Of a stretch of DNA of 64,000 bases, positions 23,241 to 33,850 are shown one piece after another. The notes beneath the pieces were generated by a model. It was not told where the DNA came from. It did no database searches and saw only the letters and a program-made list of their open reading frames with translations. This DNA comes from Hyalella azteca (Eukaryota > Arthropoda > Malacostraca > Amphipoda > Hyalellidae), in assembly GCF_000764305.2 (NCBI RefSeq), contig NW_025937381.1, forward strand, positions 517,571 to 581,570. The letters are read 5' to 3'. The number at the start of each line of letters is the position of its first letter. Positions within the stretch are counted from its first letter, which is position 1. Position numbers and translations under genes: made by a program.

Positions 23241-23515
23241 CTGCCAAATCACCAAACGGATAGCAAATGATACGGGAACTAACCGCACCAAGATGCCAAC
23301 GACCAGCCGCAGAGACTAGGGGTTCTAGCCTTAATGCACTGCCAAGAACACGGAGATGAACAGCAAATGGTACGGGAACTAACCGCACCGAGATGCCGAC
23401 GACCAGAGGCAGAGACTAGGGGTCCTAGCCCTAATATACTGCCAAGAAATCACAAAGATGGACAGCAAATGGTACGGGAACTAGCCGCACCGAGATGCTA
23501 ACTGCCATACAGGAA
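23241..23515 (+). repeat. 98-100-bp tandem repeat, 2.7 copies
   Basis: Unit starts CTGCCAAG fall at 23241, 23339 and 23439. Each unit has a stem-loop GGTACGG-GAACTAA-CCGCACC and the word AGAGACTAGGGG. It belongs to the inner copy of hairpin repeat X. Confidence 0.8.
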
Positions 23516-23589
23516 CGCGGTGGTAATTACGCCTCAAAAGCACGACTATTGGAGGGTACTAGCCCCCAATAAGCCGCTGACAATTAACT

Positions 23590-24180
23590 CGAGCGCAGCG
23601 GTTATTAGCCTCTACCACGAAGGTGCGAATTGAACGGCTGTTAACCGCCCAACGCAGCCAGAATCCGGAACTATCCAAGAACTCCACCTGCGCCGTTATA
23701 TTAGTCCGTTAGTGGAACTCATTAAGAGTTATGCCCAGCACTGCGGTGGAGTTAATTCTTCGAACCCCGAATTTGGCTCTGCCTTATTAGAGTCGAAACC
23801 GTGTCACACCAACCCAGCAACACTGAGCACACACAACTTCCGAGCGCACACAACGATGGGGTAACTCAGCCAAAATGAGCTTACCTCAACACCCCGTTTA
23901 CAATGTACAAGACACACTGTACACTTTCTAAGTGCAAAAAAATAGATAATATAATATAATACAATAAAATCCAACATATTTTTAATCGTTTGGTAAACTA
24001 ATCACTATTAAAAGTCGAATAATCTTAAACTAATTATAAAGTGACCAAACTCTCCATCGTTCACGACTAACTAACGCGCGTTTTAACGAGGCCAGGAGCG
24101 GCTCAGCCAATCACGTTGGAGCTACATCTTCAGTCTCGTCCCAAGACACTAACTAAATCCTACAAACACCGCAGCTAGAC
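23590..24180 (+). repeat. Inner copy of hairpin repeat X
   Basis: It carries AACTCCACC/GGTGGAGTT (23680-23753) around a smaller ACTC/GAGT hairpin. The words CCAAGAAC, CACTGAGCACAC and GTTTACAATGTACA are collinear with the outer copy at 22200-22381 plus 27491-27610. It gives an intact reference for the outer, interrupted copy. Confidence 0.55.
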
Positions 24181-24425
24181 AAGATTCCATATTACAGTCA
24201 TGAAATAATATTTGTTTACGCATTACTTAGTCATAAATAAATTAAACCCTTGAGTTAACAAAATAATATCACAGTTAAATGAGATTCCTTGTTACAGTCA
24301 CAAAATAAAAATATGCTTACACATTCCTTAGTCATACATATATAACATAATAATATCACAGTAACGAGATCTCATATGTTAGTCATAAAAATATATGCAA
24401 TCACATTGAGTCACTAATCTAACAA
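24180..24425 (+). repeat. Tandem array of about 95-bp units, 3 copies
   Basis: Units share the order GATTCC-TTACAGTCA-AAATA-TTTACRCATT-CTTAGTCATA. A related single unit lies at about 28965-29035, right of the second piggyBac-like MITE, which suggests that repeat X continues there. Confidence 0.55.
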
Positions 24426-25756
24426 AAGAACATTATCAACATAACACGTGGTCAAAAGGGTACTCCTAAAAATAAATAAAAAATATTACAATATTCATAC
24501 CGTCACACGTATAATAACATGCATTCACCAAGGGATTAAGAAACAGCATTATCTTACTATAGCTTTAATGTGTCGAGAAAATTAGATGCAATAAATACGT
24601 CAAAATGTGACGTCTGGTTTTTGGTCTATAGATTTAGATAAGTATCATGGCGTGTTTCACAAATGCTTCTACAATTATTAATTATTGTGTTTATTTACTA
24701 TTTATCGATTATACATACAGTACACTGTAAGTGCAATAAGATAATTAAGACTTTTTAATTGACGGACGAGTGAATCCATGTTACTAAGCTGATAAAATCT
24801 CTTAATAAGAAGTTAGAAAGTATTATTTTCATTTTTCAATGTTCGTGGATGGATATAATTTCTCCATTTCTTTATTATTTTCTCTAATTATTAAGATTCG
24901 GTCTATGTAATAAGTGTTTTTTATTGTCATAGGCAAGGTGCCTCTCTATATAAATCGATAAGCATTTCAGTAGCATCTCTGCTCCACTCTCCGTCGTGTG
25001 ACATGGTCAAACAAAAAGCAAGGGGGCAGGCAATGGTGCGTCCATTGGAGCGTCAGCCCAACACACAACCGACTCGGACAGCAGTCACAGCGACACTGCC
25101 CCTTGCCCGTCAGTCCGTCACGCAAGTCCAGTGAAAGATTGAACAGTGCTTGAATCCCCGTCGCGCTAGTCTCGATGGTCGGGACTGCCTCAGTCCGGAC
25201 TGAAAAAGCCAGTTTTTTAGGCGTCAGTCGCGCAGAGTCTCATAGTGGAAACAGGCCTTAAGGGGACCGACTACCCTCCGGAAAAACTTCTACAGTTATC
25301 ATCCGATCATCATGAAACTTCAAATACATACGTAAAATGTAAAAAAAAACAACATTTTGCTTCTATGAATTTTTCGAAAAAATTGATAGAAAACGAGAAA
25401 TTCATAGAAAACGGCTAAAAAGGGGTACTTTAGAAAATCTATCTCCTCCTACAAATATCATCCTACAACATCGAGACACGTATCATTCGGTTTGTAAAGA
25501 CCGTCCCTATCGACTTGAAGAGCGCTTTTCTTATTTTCCCCTTAGTTTTTTTATGCGCGTTTTTCCCATTTTTCTCATTTTTCCACCCTCCCCCCCCCTT
25601 TTCCCCCATATAAAAACGAACCAGACTGAAATTCAAAAAAGTGCTCTTCAGTTCGATAGGTATGGTCTTTACGAATCGAATGGTATATGTCTCATTGCTG
25701 TAGCTTGAAAACTGTAGGAGGAGATAGGTTTTCCGTGACAATAAGTTGAACTTTAC

Positions 25757-27346
25757 CTTTGGCTCCCTAGTGAATTTCTATCGCCCCCCACAGACACATA
25801 TAAAAACATACGCCTCTTTCTTGAAATTTAGTACGCTGCAATTTTAGAGAAGATAAAGGTTAAACAAAAATGTGTCTTTTACAAACAGAACCCCATTTAG
25901 TGAACCAATATGTTTTAAGCTGTTTTAACTGTTTGAGCACTAGAAACCTAGGACATCTTGGGCAAATTTACTGCCGGACTCGTGGCCGGTCGCACGACCA
26001 ATCTCCAAATTCAATTATCGAGTAATATCTCCCAAACTAATGAACGCAGCTCAATTGAACTTGGAACATGTATTCATCAGAACCTAACAGTGATTTTTAG
26101 CTCGTAAAAATTTTTGAATTTCACCTTCATTCGTGAGTTATATTGCGATAAAGGCCAAAATTCACAGTGATCAAATAATTTGAACGAAAATTTGAAATTG
26201 AACGAAATTTTGAATATACATACCTAACTACCAAACGGTGATTTTTTAGCTTCAAAAAATTTTCGATTTTACCTTCGTTTGCGAGTTTTTTTTTTCGTTT
26301 TACCGTCATTCTTGATTTCACACTTCCTTATATTCGGTCTGTATCGCCGGATAATTTGTCGCTTAAATTCGCGGCCATCAAGAAATTTCTTCTAAACTAC
26401 TCAATAGATTTCAACGAAACTTTGAATATAAATACCTAACCTCCCAACGGTGATGTTTAGCTCGTGACAATTTTTCTATTTTGCTTTCGTTTGCGAGTTA
26501 TACAGACATAGGAGGAACAACCGGCTTTTCTACAGGCCGGTTCAACTAAGCTCGAGCCGTTTACGAATATCCGTATACTTATAGCCGTATAACTCGCAAA
26601 CGAAGGCAAAACGAAAAAAATGTAGCGAGCTAAACATCACCGTTGCTGAGGTTAGGTATTTCAATACTAAGTTTCGTTCATATCTATTCAGCAGTTTTGG
26701 AGGAAATTTCTTGATTACTGCGAATTTAAGCACGTATTGCTGTTTAAATCACGAATGAAGGTGAAATGAAAAAAAACTCACGAACAAAGAAAATAAAATA
26801 AATAAATTAAAATAATAAAATACATTTTCACGAGCTAAACATTACCGTTCGGTAGTTAGGACTGAAAATTCAAAATTTCGTTCGAATCTGTTCAATAGTT
26901 GGAAGAAATTCCTTGTTCACTGTGAATTTCGGCCCGTATTGCCATATAACTATGGCAAAAACAAATGAAGGCAAAATTTAAAAAAATTTCACGAACTAAA
27001 CATTACCGTTAGGTCCAAATGAATATGTGTACCAAGTTTCAACGAGTTAAGTTCATTAGTTTGAGAGATATTCCTTGATCATTGAATTGATCCGGCCGTT
27101 AATTTGTCCGAGACATAAACCCAGGACAGGTTAAAAAACAGATCTGGGTGAAAAAACCATCGCTGGGAGTCACGATGTGCTGCACGTGTTGTGTACAAAT
27201 TGTCAAACAAACGTTGAAACTTCTGACTTTAACTTCGGTCTGTCGCCCCCCTTATCGCCCCCCAAACGCCCTCTTTTTCCGTACCGCCCCCCAAAATCTT
27301 TCCACCGCCCCTAGGGGGGCGATATCGCCCACTTTGGGAACCACTG
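25757..27346 (+). mobile_element. hAT-like element inside D1
   Basis: The right end, read inward, is CAGTGGTTCCCAAAGTGGGC, a typical hAT terminus, followed inside by GATATCGCCCCCC. The left end is degraded (CTTTGGCTCCCTAGTG), but the same TATCGCCCCCC block lies at the same 22-bp distance. The right flank is CTTTAAAG (27347-27354) and the left flank is CTTTACCT-like (25751-25758), a weak 8-bp duplication. Nearly the whole interior is the palindrome at 25980-27110. Confidence 0.55.
25980..27110. repeat. 1.1-kb imperfect palindrome with subrepeats
   Basis: The left arm (about 25980-26505) and right arm (about 26570-27110) are inverted copies around a short spacer that itself holds AACCGGC/GCCGGTT (26519-26543). 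Each arm has about three diverged units with the words CTAAC..CCAACGGTGATGTTTAGC and CTTCGTTTGCGAG. The RNA could fold into a long hairpin. Confidence 0.75.
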
Positions 27347-27490
27347 CTTTAAAGAGACGTCATGAACGTAAATATTGGCGTACAGCGATGGCAGTGGTAC
27401 CATTGGAAAGAGCAGAATTCCAGCTTTCAGATGAGCACAAAAACCGGAAAACGCCAAAATTGAGAATTTTAGGGTAGTCGGTCCCCTTAA

Positions 27491-28193
27491 GAGTCAAAGT
27501 TCTCGGAGCCAAACCTAGGCATACTACTGAGCACACGAAATTCGTCCGTGAGAGGTAACTCAACTAAAATATCCTCACAACAATACCATGTTTACAATGT
27601 ACACCCAACGGGCTGCTAACATCATCTATGTACAAAAATATATAATATATTACAACAAATGAGAATTATATTTTGATCCTTTGAAGACATATTGATAGGT
27701 GAAAGTAGGTAGATGAAAATTCCTACCTAATTTGCAAATGCTTGAGTCGAGAACACTGTAGCATTTCGCCTAGACAAGTGAAACATTGAATAAAAGCATT
27801 ATCAAAGTGCAACGAAAAGTAATATCATATAAGAAAATCACAGTACTAAAAAGTTTAATTTTTTTGCAACATGATGACAGGTTATAACCTGCTTTTTATA
27901 GAAAATATAGCTCGAAGGTGTCCAGCTCGTTCACGCAGAGTTGGCGTCGTAGCGGCACTCGCCTAGACGACGGTACCGTAGATTGACAGCGCGTATTTAC
28001 GTACAAACAGTAAATAATCACCATTATCACAATAAAACATAGGACATAATAATTCTTTATTACAAAATAATTGCACAATAATAATAATGTCAATAATTCA
28101 TGTATCAATTAACAATAAATGAAGTATAGAAATAAGTCCACACATAGCCGGGGCCAGCAGATGACGAGTGACGCTTAGCAGACGATTGTAACT
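27491..28193 (+). repeat. Right part of the outer hairpin repeat X and AT-rich DNA
   Basis: It begins GAGTCAAAGTTCTCGG and continues with ACTGAGCACAC and TGTTTACAATGTACAC, collinear with about 23785-23920. From about 27650 the similarity fades. I see no gene. Confidence 0.5.
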
Positions 28194-28197
28194 TTAA

Positions 28198-28936
28198 CCC
28201 TCTACCGCCTGCATGAGCAACCGGAGCAATATTGTCACCAGCCTACTTTCCAAAAAGGATAAGTGAGCGAAAAATGACTTGCACTGATGATTACCTCCAC
28301 GTGCGACAACTTTAAAATGTTCTCTGTTGCGTCCAAAAAAATTAACGTCCTTAGGTTGCTACACTCATTAAGTTACGACTTAGCGTATAACATAACATAA
28401 CATAGTGATGTCGGCGCTGAAGTGTAGGCCTGATGTGGCCTGTCGCCGATTCTTTTCCTTTTCGTGCCTTGTTCACAGAAGATCTAATATCGTGTTATTT
28501 GCCCGGATCTTTTCATTTCATGATATCATTTATATCATGACTGGCGATAGTTTGAAGTAGCTACTAGACTTCCACCGGGTTCGATAAGGAGCTAGGCATT
28601 TCAAATCTGAACATATATTTTTCCATAGCTTTATCTAGTCTGTTCTTGAACGCGTTCATACTTGGAGCGCCAACGATGTCATGGGGAGGCTGTTCCACAT
28701 GTCGGTGATTCGAAGCGAGAAAAAATTTTGTCGCGTTAAGAAGTTGCAGCGCAATTTTTTTAGCTTATAGCCGTGGCCCCTGGTGTTGGTTCTTGTTTCA
28801 AATTCTAGTAACCCTTCAGGGACCTTGTGTATATTGCACAATATTGAATATACACAATGTGTATATTCAGGGACTTGTGTTGTATAATTCAAGTTGAAAG
28901 TTATGTTCCCGGAGAGTGACATACGGCGGTGGAGGG
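28198..28936. mobile_element. piggyBac-like MITE, second copy, split by a LINE
   Basis: The ends CCCTCTACCGCC and GGCGGTGGAGGG are flanked by perfect TTAA (28194-28197 and 28937-28940). The outer parts match the 230-bp copy at 4414-4643 in reverse. The extra 0.5 kb in the middle is the LINE remnant at about 28380-28850. Confidence 0.85.
28385..28850 (-). pseudogene. CR1-like LINE, 3' end of RT ORF and tail
   Basis: The minus-strand translation gives TRGHGYKLKKLRCNFLTRQN, then FFSLRITDMWNSLP, a shift, then APSMNAFKNRLDKAMEKYMF and a stop. This TRGH-K..R-FF..R....WNSLP-F-K-RLD order is the usual C-terminus of CR1/Jockey-type RT proteins. The 3' UTR carries AAGAATCGGCGACAGGCC and ends in an (ATGTT)n tail at the left. 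Confidence 0.85.
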
Positions 28937-28940
28937 TTAA

Positions 28941-29648
28941 TGCTATCGATACGTAATAATCACCCTAGAAGAAGGCTGCTTGTTTCTGTCACGAAATAAA
29001 AAATGTCTACGAACTACTTAGTCACACATAAGTTAAAAACTTTCAGTAAAATCACAAGCGAATCAATGCTCAAAAAAATCGATCAAAAATTTGTGTTCCG
29101 TCACATGTGGAACAACGAGCTGAGTTAAGGCCAGCCAATCATTTAGCCCTTTCAGTTGTTTGATTTGTTAACAACGCTCTGAGTTACAGCAAATAAAGCG
29201 AGTTCATGTGAGGCGTGACATCAATTACATTTGAAATAGCCTCTTCAACGAAAGTTCTGGCGCATATTAAATCACACTGAATCTGTAATGTACCACCGAT
29301 GAATATGGAGCACTTGTAAATGAATAATAGCAAAACAAAGTCAGCTTCATCCCTTGGTTAAAATAAACTACTGCAAATCTTTTGGTTGGAAATAAACTTC
29401 TGAATGCTTCACAGTGCACAATTTTTGTTTACATGTTGTCACTTTCTCCAGCCGATCATATAACAATATGTGGAATAAAGAAGTGAATTTGAAATTATTT
29501 TGGTTGCACATTGTTCAATGGATGCTTGATCATAAGAAAAGGATACCATGCCCAAACAACGTATGATTATTTATGATAATAATAATAATGAAATTAATAA
29601 TAACAATAATAATAAAAATAAAATTAATATAACTTTTAATTTCAGGAT
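28941..29648. other. No gene; AT-rich, ends in an AAT-repeat
   Basis: A repeat X unit lies at about 28965-29035. An (AAT)-rich microsatellite lies at 29572-29640. No coding feature is seen. Confidence 0.45.
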
Positions 29649-29677
29649 NTACAACTCTAGATGTGTATAAGAGACAG
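29649..29677 (+). other. Single N and exact Tn5/Nextera mosaic end (assembly artefact)
   Basis: An N at 29649 is followed by AGATGTGTATAAGAGACAG at 29659-29677, which is exactly the 19-bp mosaic end used in Nextera libraries. Adapter sequence left at a join is the simplest reading. Adjacency across this point should not be trusted. Confidence 0.93.
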
Positions 29678-30115
29678 CAACAGCATCGTGCATCAGGTGG
29701 CCCAAATGAGGGCGGATGAACGATAATCAGAGGCGGCGATCCATCGTGGCCTGGGACTGCTATGTCCCAAACAAATACTAAGGATACTCTTCTTTAAAAC
29801 CTATGGGGGAAGAGGCAGATTTGACATGAGCAATGAAATGGATCTGCAGAAAAAAAACAATATAAAACATCTGCAAAACCCTAAAAAATCGTTAACGATA
29901 TTTCAAAAGGGTTTCTAAACCTCTACCCCGATTGAAAAACGCTGGGGTAAACTAGAAGAAAAAGGCAATTTTTCATTGCCATATGGAAATTCTCATCTGC
30001 AGTATCCACACTGTGCGCTAACACGGCAGAATCGACCACATACTAATGAGCCTTGTGAAAAGATATTCATTTTATGATTGGGATGGCAGGATAATTACAG
30101 AAATGGTGCAGCGAA
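29678..30115. other. Unassigned stretch right of the adapter
   Basis: The part from 29678 to about 29800 is less AT-rich than its surroundings and resembles a retroelement 3' fragment, but I cannot place it. Nothing else is seen. Confidence 0.25.
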
Positions 30116-30120
30116 TCACT

Positions 30121-30428
30121 GAACACAATGTACACTGTAGCAGCATGCCAATGTACACTGCAGCAGCATGACAATGTACACTGTAGCAGCATGACAATGT
30201 ACACTGTAGCAGCATGACAATGTACACTGCAGCAACATGCCAATGTACACTGTAGCACACTGTAGCAGCATGACAATGTACACTGTAGCAACATGCCAAT
30301 GTACACTGTAGCAGCATGACAATGTACACTGTAGCAGCATGACAATGTACACTGTAGCAGCATGGCAATGTACACTGTAGCAACATGCCAATGTACACTG
30401 TAGCAGCATGGCAATATACACTGTAGCA
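30121..30428 (+). repeat. 23-bp minisatellite, about 13 copies
   Basis: The unit is ACAATGTACACTGTAGCAGCATG. One junction has an extra 10 bp (CACTGTAGCA). The unit length is not a multiple of three and all three minus-strand frames stay open, which explains the long spurious ORFs. Confidence 0.95.
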
Positions 30429-31374
30429 TTACTATGAATACAATATCAAATGAAATTCTGCAAATGCTTTCAATCGGTATAATAGCAATGAAAATTTTTT
30501 TCAAACCTAACCAAACAATACAATCTTCTTGTCATTTGATTGGTGGCCCCGAAAAGTCAATCAACCAATCAAATATATTGTAAAAACCTGCTCTCTTCCT
30601 TGCTTCAATGGTGCACCAGTAGGGCAGGGGTGACTGCAGCTGTAGACGGCCTTGTACTTAATCTCTTGCTTAAACGAATTAAATGAATAATTTTCATTGG
30701 CCGCTGTTCAGAATCTTTATTTGCAGGAGATTGGAAGTTGTCCTGAATCGTAACTCTGATTGGCTGGTACCACCAGAGGTGCCGCTGATTGGTGGACATT
30801 TCTTTAAACTGCAATGATTGGTTCTCACGTGTAATAATTTCACGCCTAAAATCGCATGTTTTTTTACCGCAGTACTTGGCCAACATCGTCAATTTTAAGT
30901 TTTTCAAGTACAGAAGCCAGATAGCAGTTAATACTGATAGCGCTAAGTCGAAAAAATGTCCTCTCTCGTCTTAGGTCAAGACTGCTGCAGGATCAAGCTC
31001 TGCGCACTCGTACATGGTTGTTATATAACACGTAAATCAGCCAAAAACGTACTTAAGTATTTATATATTTTTCAGTTAATATTGTTAACACATAAAGCTA
31101 GTAAAAACGCATCCAAGTATTTATGTATATATATTTTTCAGTTGGTATTTTTAACAACGCATCTAATTGCAGCTAAAAAAACAGCTGAAAAAGCAGCTAA
31201 AATGCACCTGCAGCTAAAAATACAATGAAAATAATATTCATTAGGAGTGAAATTACAATGTATTTTTTATAGATGATTCTAATATTTTTAACACGCATAT
31301 TAAGCAAAAACTCACCTTCGTGCAGATAACAATTTAATGAACTCAGAAGTTCCCTAACCTATAATAATATAGAA
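30429..31374. other. No gene assigned; four ATTGG (inverted CCAAT) boxes
   Basis: TGATTGG words occur at about 30538, 30758, 30788 and 30817. They could mark a promoter, but no exon follows that I can support. Two imperfect direct repeats with AAGTATTTATRTAT and TTTTTCAGTT lie at about 31040-31145. Confidence 0.3.
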
Positions 31375-31515
31375 TAGAAGTGTCGGCGTTGAAGAAATAG
31401 GCCCATGGCCTGTTGCTGATTCTTGAATTTTTCGTGACTTGATTCACAAGGGATGCGGCCTTTGGAACCCGATCTTTCTAATGTCACGGGCATTTCTGAT
31501 ATCCATGTCTAACAG
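31375..31515 (-). mobile_element. CR1-like LINE 3' tail, short copy
   Basis: TGTCGGCGTTGAAGAAATAG at 31380 and the following GGCCTGTTGCTGATTCTTG match the 49.6-kb copy closely. Only the 3' UTR is left. The tail at its left reads TATAATATAGAATAGAAG. Confidence 0.8.
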
Positions 31516-33105
31516 ATTGCTGTATTTAAAATTTTACTGTAATTGTTAAATGTTACTGAGAATTAAACTTCAGAAGGTATTATTTAGAATGAAATATGAT
31601 AAAAAATAGATACTGCAGCCACAGTCGGGAGAAGAAAAGCAAAGCTTCGCTAAAAAATCGCAAATAAATTACATGAGCTTATAAATTAGATGATTAATTT
31701 AGATCACATTCTATTTATTATTAAGATGGCGATGCTGCTCGTAATTTATGCATGAGAATGAATAGTTCGGTGAAACTGAAATGGAATATGTGATTTAAGA
31801 GTGCATTTAGAAAAGTTACATAGAAGCGTATTATTTATAGTATAATTATAAATAGGAGCGTTTGACATTAAAAAATAATTTTTAAGTTCATTCTAAAACG
31901 ATGCAACTATAACGTCCTGCATGTGGTACATTTACTTCGTTAACATTTTGAAGCACCTCGTACAATAATTATTTTAAAAACAACCAACCTGTATTTATTT
32001 TTCAGGTTTTTGACCTGTTTTTGACCTGTATTTATTTTCAGGTTATTCTGAGCTAAGCAAACCTAAGTTTAAGATATTTTGATTTCAATCCTCCCTTGCA
32101 AGCTATTCGCATGGTCGAATCACTATTTCTATCCATAATAGCAGTATTTTGAAATTCATTCAGACTTCAAATCAAATCGAAATTAAATCAAAATAAAATA
32201 AAATAAGATTTATTATTAGGGTAAGTTTGCACTAAAAATGAGAGGAGTCATTCAGGGATAGAGATTTTTTAACAATAAAAAATAGTGTTTGAAAAATTTT
32301 GTAATTTATAAAGGATTGGAATGCTGGATGAAAAGAACGTAGACTTTCGTCGTCTTGCACACGTTTGGTTAGTGAGATATCCTGCCATCTGACTTTTCAA
32401 ATCAACGCCAACCAGAAACATTAATCTGATATTTCCCCGTGACGTGGAAAAAGTTGCTCCAATTAAAACAGATGAATTTAAATTAACATAAAAATTGTTC
32501 ACAATGTGAAATAATTCCTTAATAACTTTGTGCTTCGAGCTATGCGCTGCTACCGCGTATAACATGGAGAACAAAGCACTGATTGCATTTTTTTGTCGGG
32601 TAGAAATTCATACACTTAGGATGCACAGCCCCGCTGCCATTTTGCAGCATAAACTATCTCTGCATTATTAGCCATAACATAGTCGCCAACTTGTAGACTA
32701 ACTGGAAGCTTCCAGGTACGCACTTTCTGCAAAGGGCGCTGCGACCATAGCAGGTCAGGGTCTCGGAGACACATAACAGAAAGTCTTGTTTCTGGATCAA
32801 TAGAGCTAACATCTTCAAAACTGAATGAACAAAACCCATTTACAACAAACTAATTCGCAGTATTAACTCAACCGAATTATATTGGAAGCGAGCACGAAGA
32901 TTAGTTGTCAGGAATCATGCATGACACGAGTAGGGTCTTTATTTCAGGGTCTTTGTTCGCGCAGCCCTGATTACTCCTGAGATCACATTTTAGAGATTTA
33001 TATCAATGCCAGCTAGGATAAATAATTCTTAGTTTATATGCACACTATTTCTGCATCGGTACGAGATTGAATTCGTACTTTTACCATATTGCCGATGTAC
33101 ACTTT
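31516..33105. other. No gene seen
   Basis: The stretch is AT-rich. The 101-codon minus-strand frame at 32269-32574 has no family marks, repeats or splice context, and I do not call it. Confidence 0.4.
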
Positions 33106-33109
33106 TGAC

Positions 33110-33475
33110 CGTAAGTGCTACATACACGCATTTTCCTTGCTGCATACATGCCGTAAGTACTACATACACGTCGTAAGTATTACATACACGCCGTAAGTAT
33201 TATATACACGCCAGGAGTACTACACGCATGCCGTAAGTACTACATACAAACCGTAAGTATTATATACACGCCAGGAGTACTACATGCATGTCGTAAGTAC
33301 TACATACAAACCGTAAGTATTATATACACGCCAGGAGTACTACATGCACGTCGTAAGTACTACATACACGCCGTAAGTACTACATACACGTCGTAAGTAC
33401 TACATACACGTCGTAAGTATTGCATACACGCCGGGAGCACTACACGCATGCCGGGACTACTACATACACGCTTTC
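33110..33475 (+). repeat. 20-bp minisatellite, about 18 copies
   Basis: The unit is CCGTAAGTACTACATACACG, with variants such as CCAGGAGTACTACACGCATG. Variant units recur in the same order, so the array grew partly by duplication of 3-unit blocks. There are no spacers of unique sequence, so it is not a CRISPR array. Confidence 0.93.
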
Positions 33476-33633
33476 GACGGCTTTCCATTTATTTAATCGC
33501 TAATTTTTTTCTAGACATGAAGCTTGTGACCAACGGAGAGCTCTTGTTCTCGCCACACTTGAATACTGCGCCTAGGAGCACACGTTGGATCCTCTGCTAG
33601 CGCAAAGGCCGTGGCGCCAGTAATACAGCAGAT

Positions 33634-33850
33634 GCAAGCTTGCATGGCGTAAGCTAATCCAGTCTTGCGCACATACTTTCAAAAAAGTTATGAGATCGTA
33701 AGTTCATCAGCCAATCATTGACTGCCTTTCAAGCAAAATCCACCAATCACAGACAAGAAAATAGAGCGTAAGTACTTACGTTCCTTTAGAGAGTTTTGAA
33801 AGTATAGGCCCCAGGAATATAAGCTTGCATGGCGTAAGCTAATCCAGACC
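33634..33850 (+). repeat. 28-bp direct repeats around a small inverted-repeat insert
   Basis: GCTTGCATGGCGTAAGCTAA occurs near 33637 and 33823. Between them, ATACTTTCAAAA (33673) and TTTTGAAAGTAT (33794-33805) are inverted. It looks like a MITE-sized insert beside a local duplication. Confidence 0.5.

Larger units (their letters stand above)
22385..25258 (+). mobile_element. TAA-flanked PIF/Harbinger-like element, 2.87 kb
   Basis: The left end AGGCCCGTTTCCACTTCG and the complement of the right end, AGGCCTGTTTCCACTATG, are inverted repeats. The 3-bp flank TAA is at 22382-22384 and 25259-25261; 3-bp TWA duplication is typical of PIF/Harbinger. The uninterrupted relative of the target is visible inside the element (TTGGCTCTGCC ... 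TTAGAGTCG, about 23772-23793) beside the outer GGCTCTCTGTG-TAA-GAGTC. No transposase frame is seen. The interior holds a SINE, a 98-bp tandem array and a second copy of hairpin repeat X. Confidence 0.72.
25262..27486 (+). mobile_element. TTAA-flanked element D1 with GGGGACCG ends
   Basis: The ends GGGGACCGACTACCCT and AGGGTAGTCGGTCCCC are perfect inverted repeats, flanked by TTAA at 25258-25261 and 27487-27490. The first T of the left TTAA is the last base of the TAA-flanked element, so D1 landed exactly on that boundary. Without the hAT-like insertion (25757-27346) D1 would be about 635 bp, near the 710 bp of copy D2 at 61100-61809. The two share GGGGTACT and GAGACACATATCATTCG-type words. 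No ORF is credible. Confidence 0.82.

Noticed and set aside
30067..30504. Three overlapping Cys/His-rich frames of 101 to 145 codons
   Set aside because: All come from the 23-bp minisatellite, which has no stops in any reverse frame.
30538..30825. Cluster of inverted CCAAT boxes as a promoter of a gene near 30956
   Set aside because: No exon with support follows, and the region is close to a suspected misassembly.
32269..32574. 101-codon minus-strand frame as a gene
   Set aside because: It has no recognisable domain, repeats, splice sites in frame, or promoter features.
33110..33475. Array of regular 20-bp repeats resembling a CRISPR
   Set aside because: Units are head to tail with no unique spacers, and the context is eukaryotic. 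It is a minisatellite.
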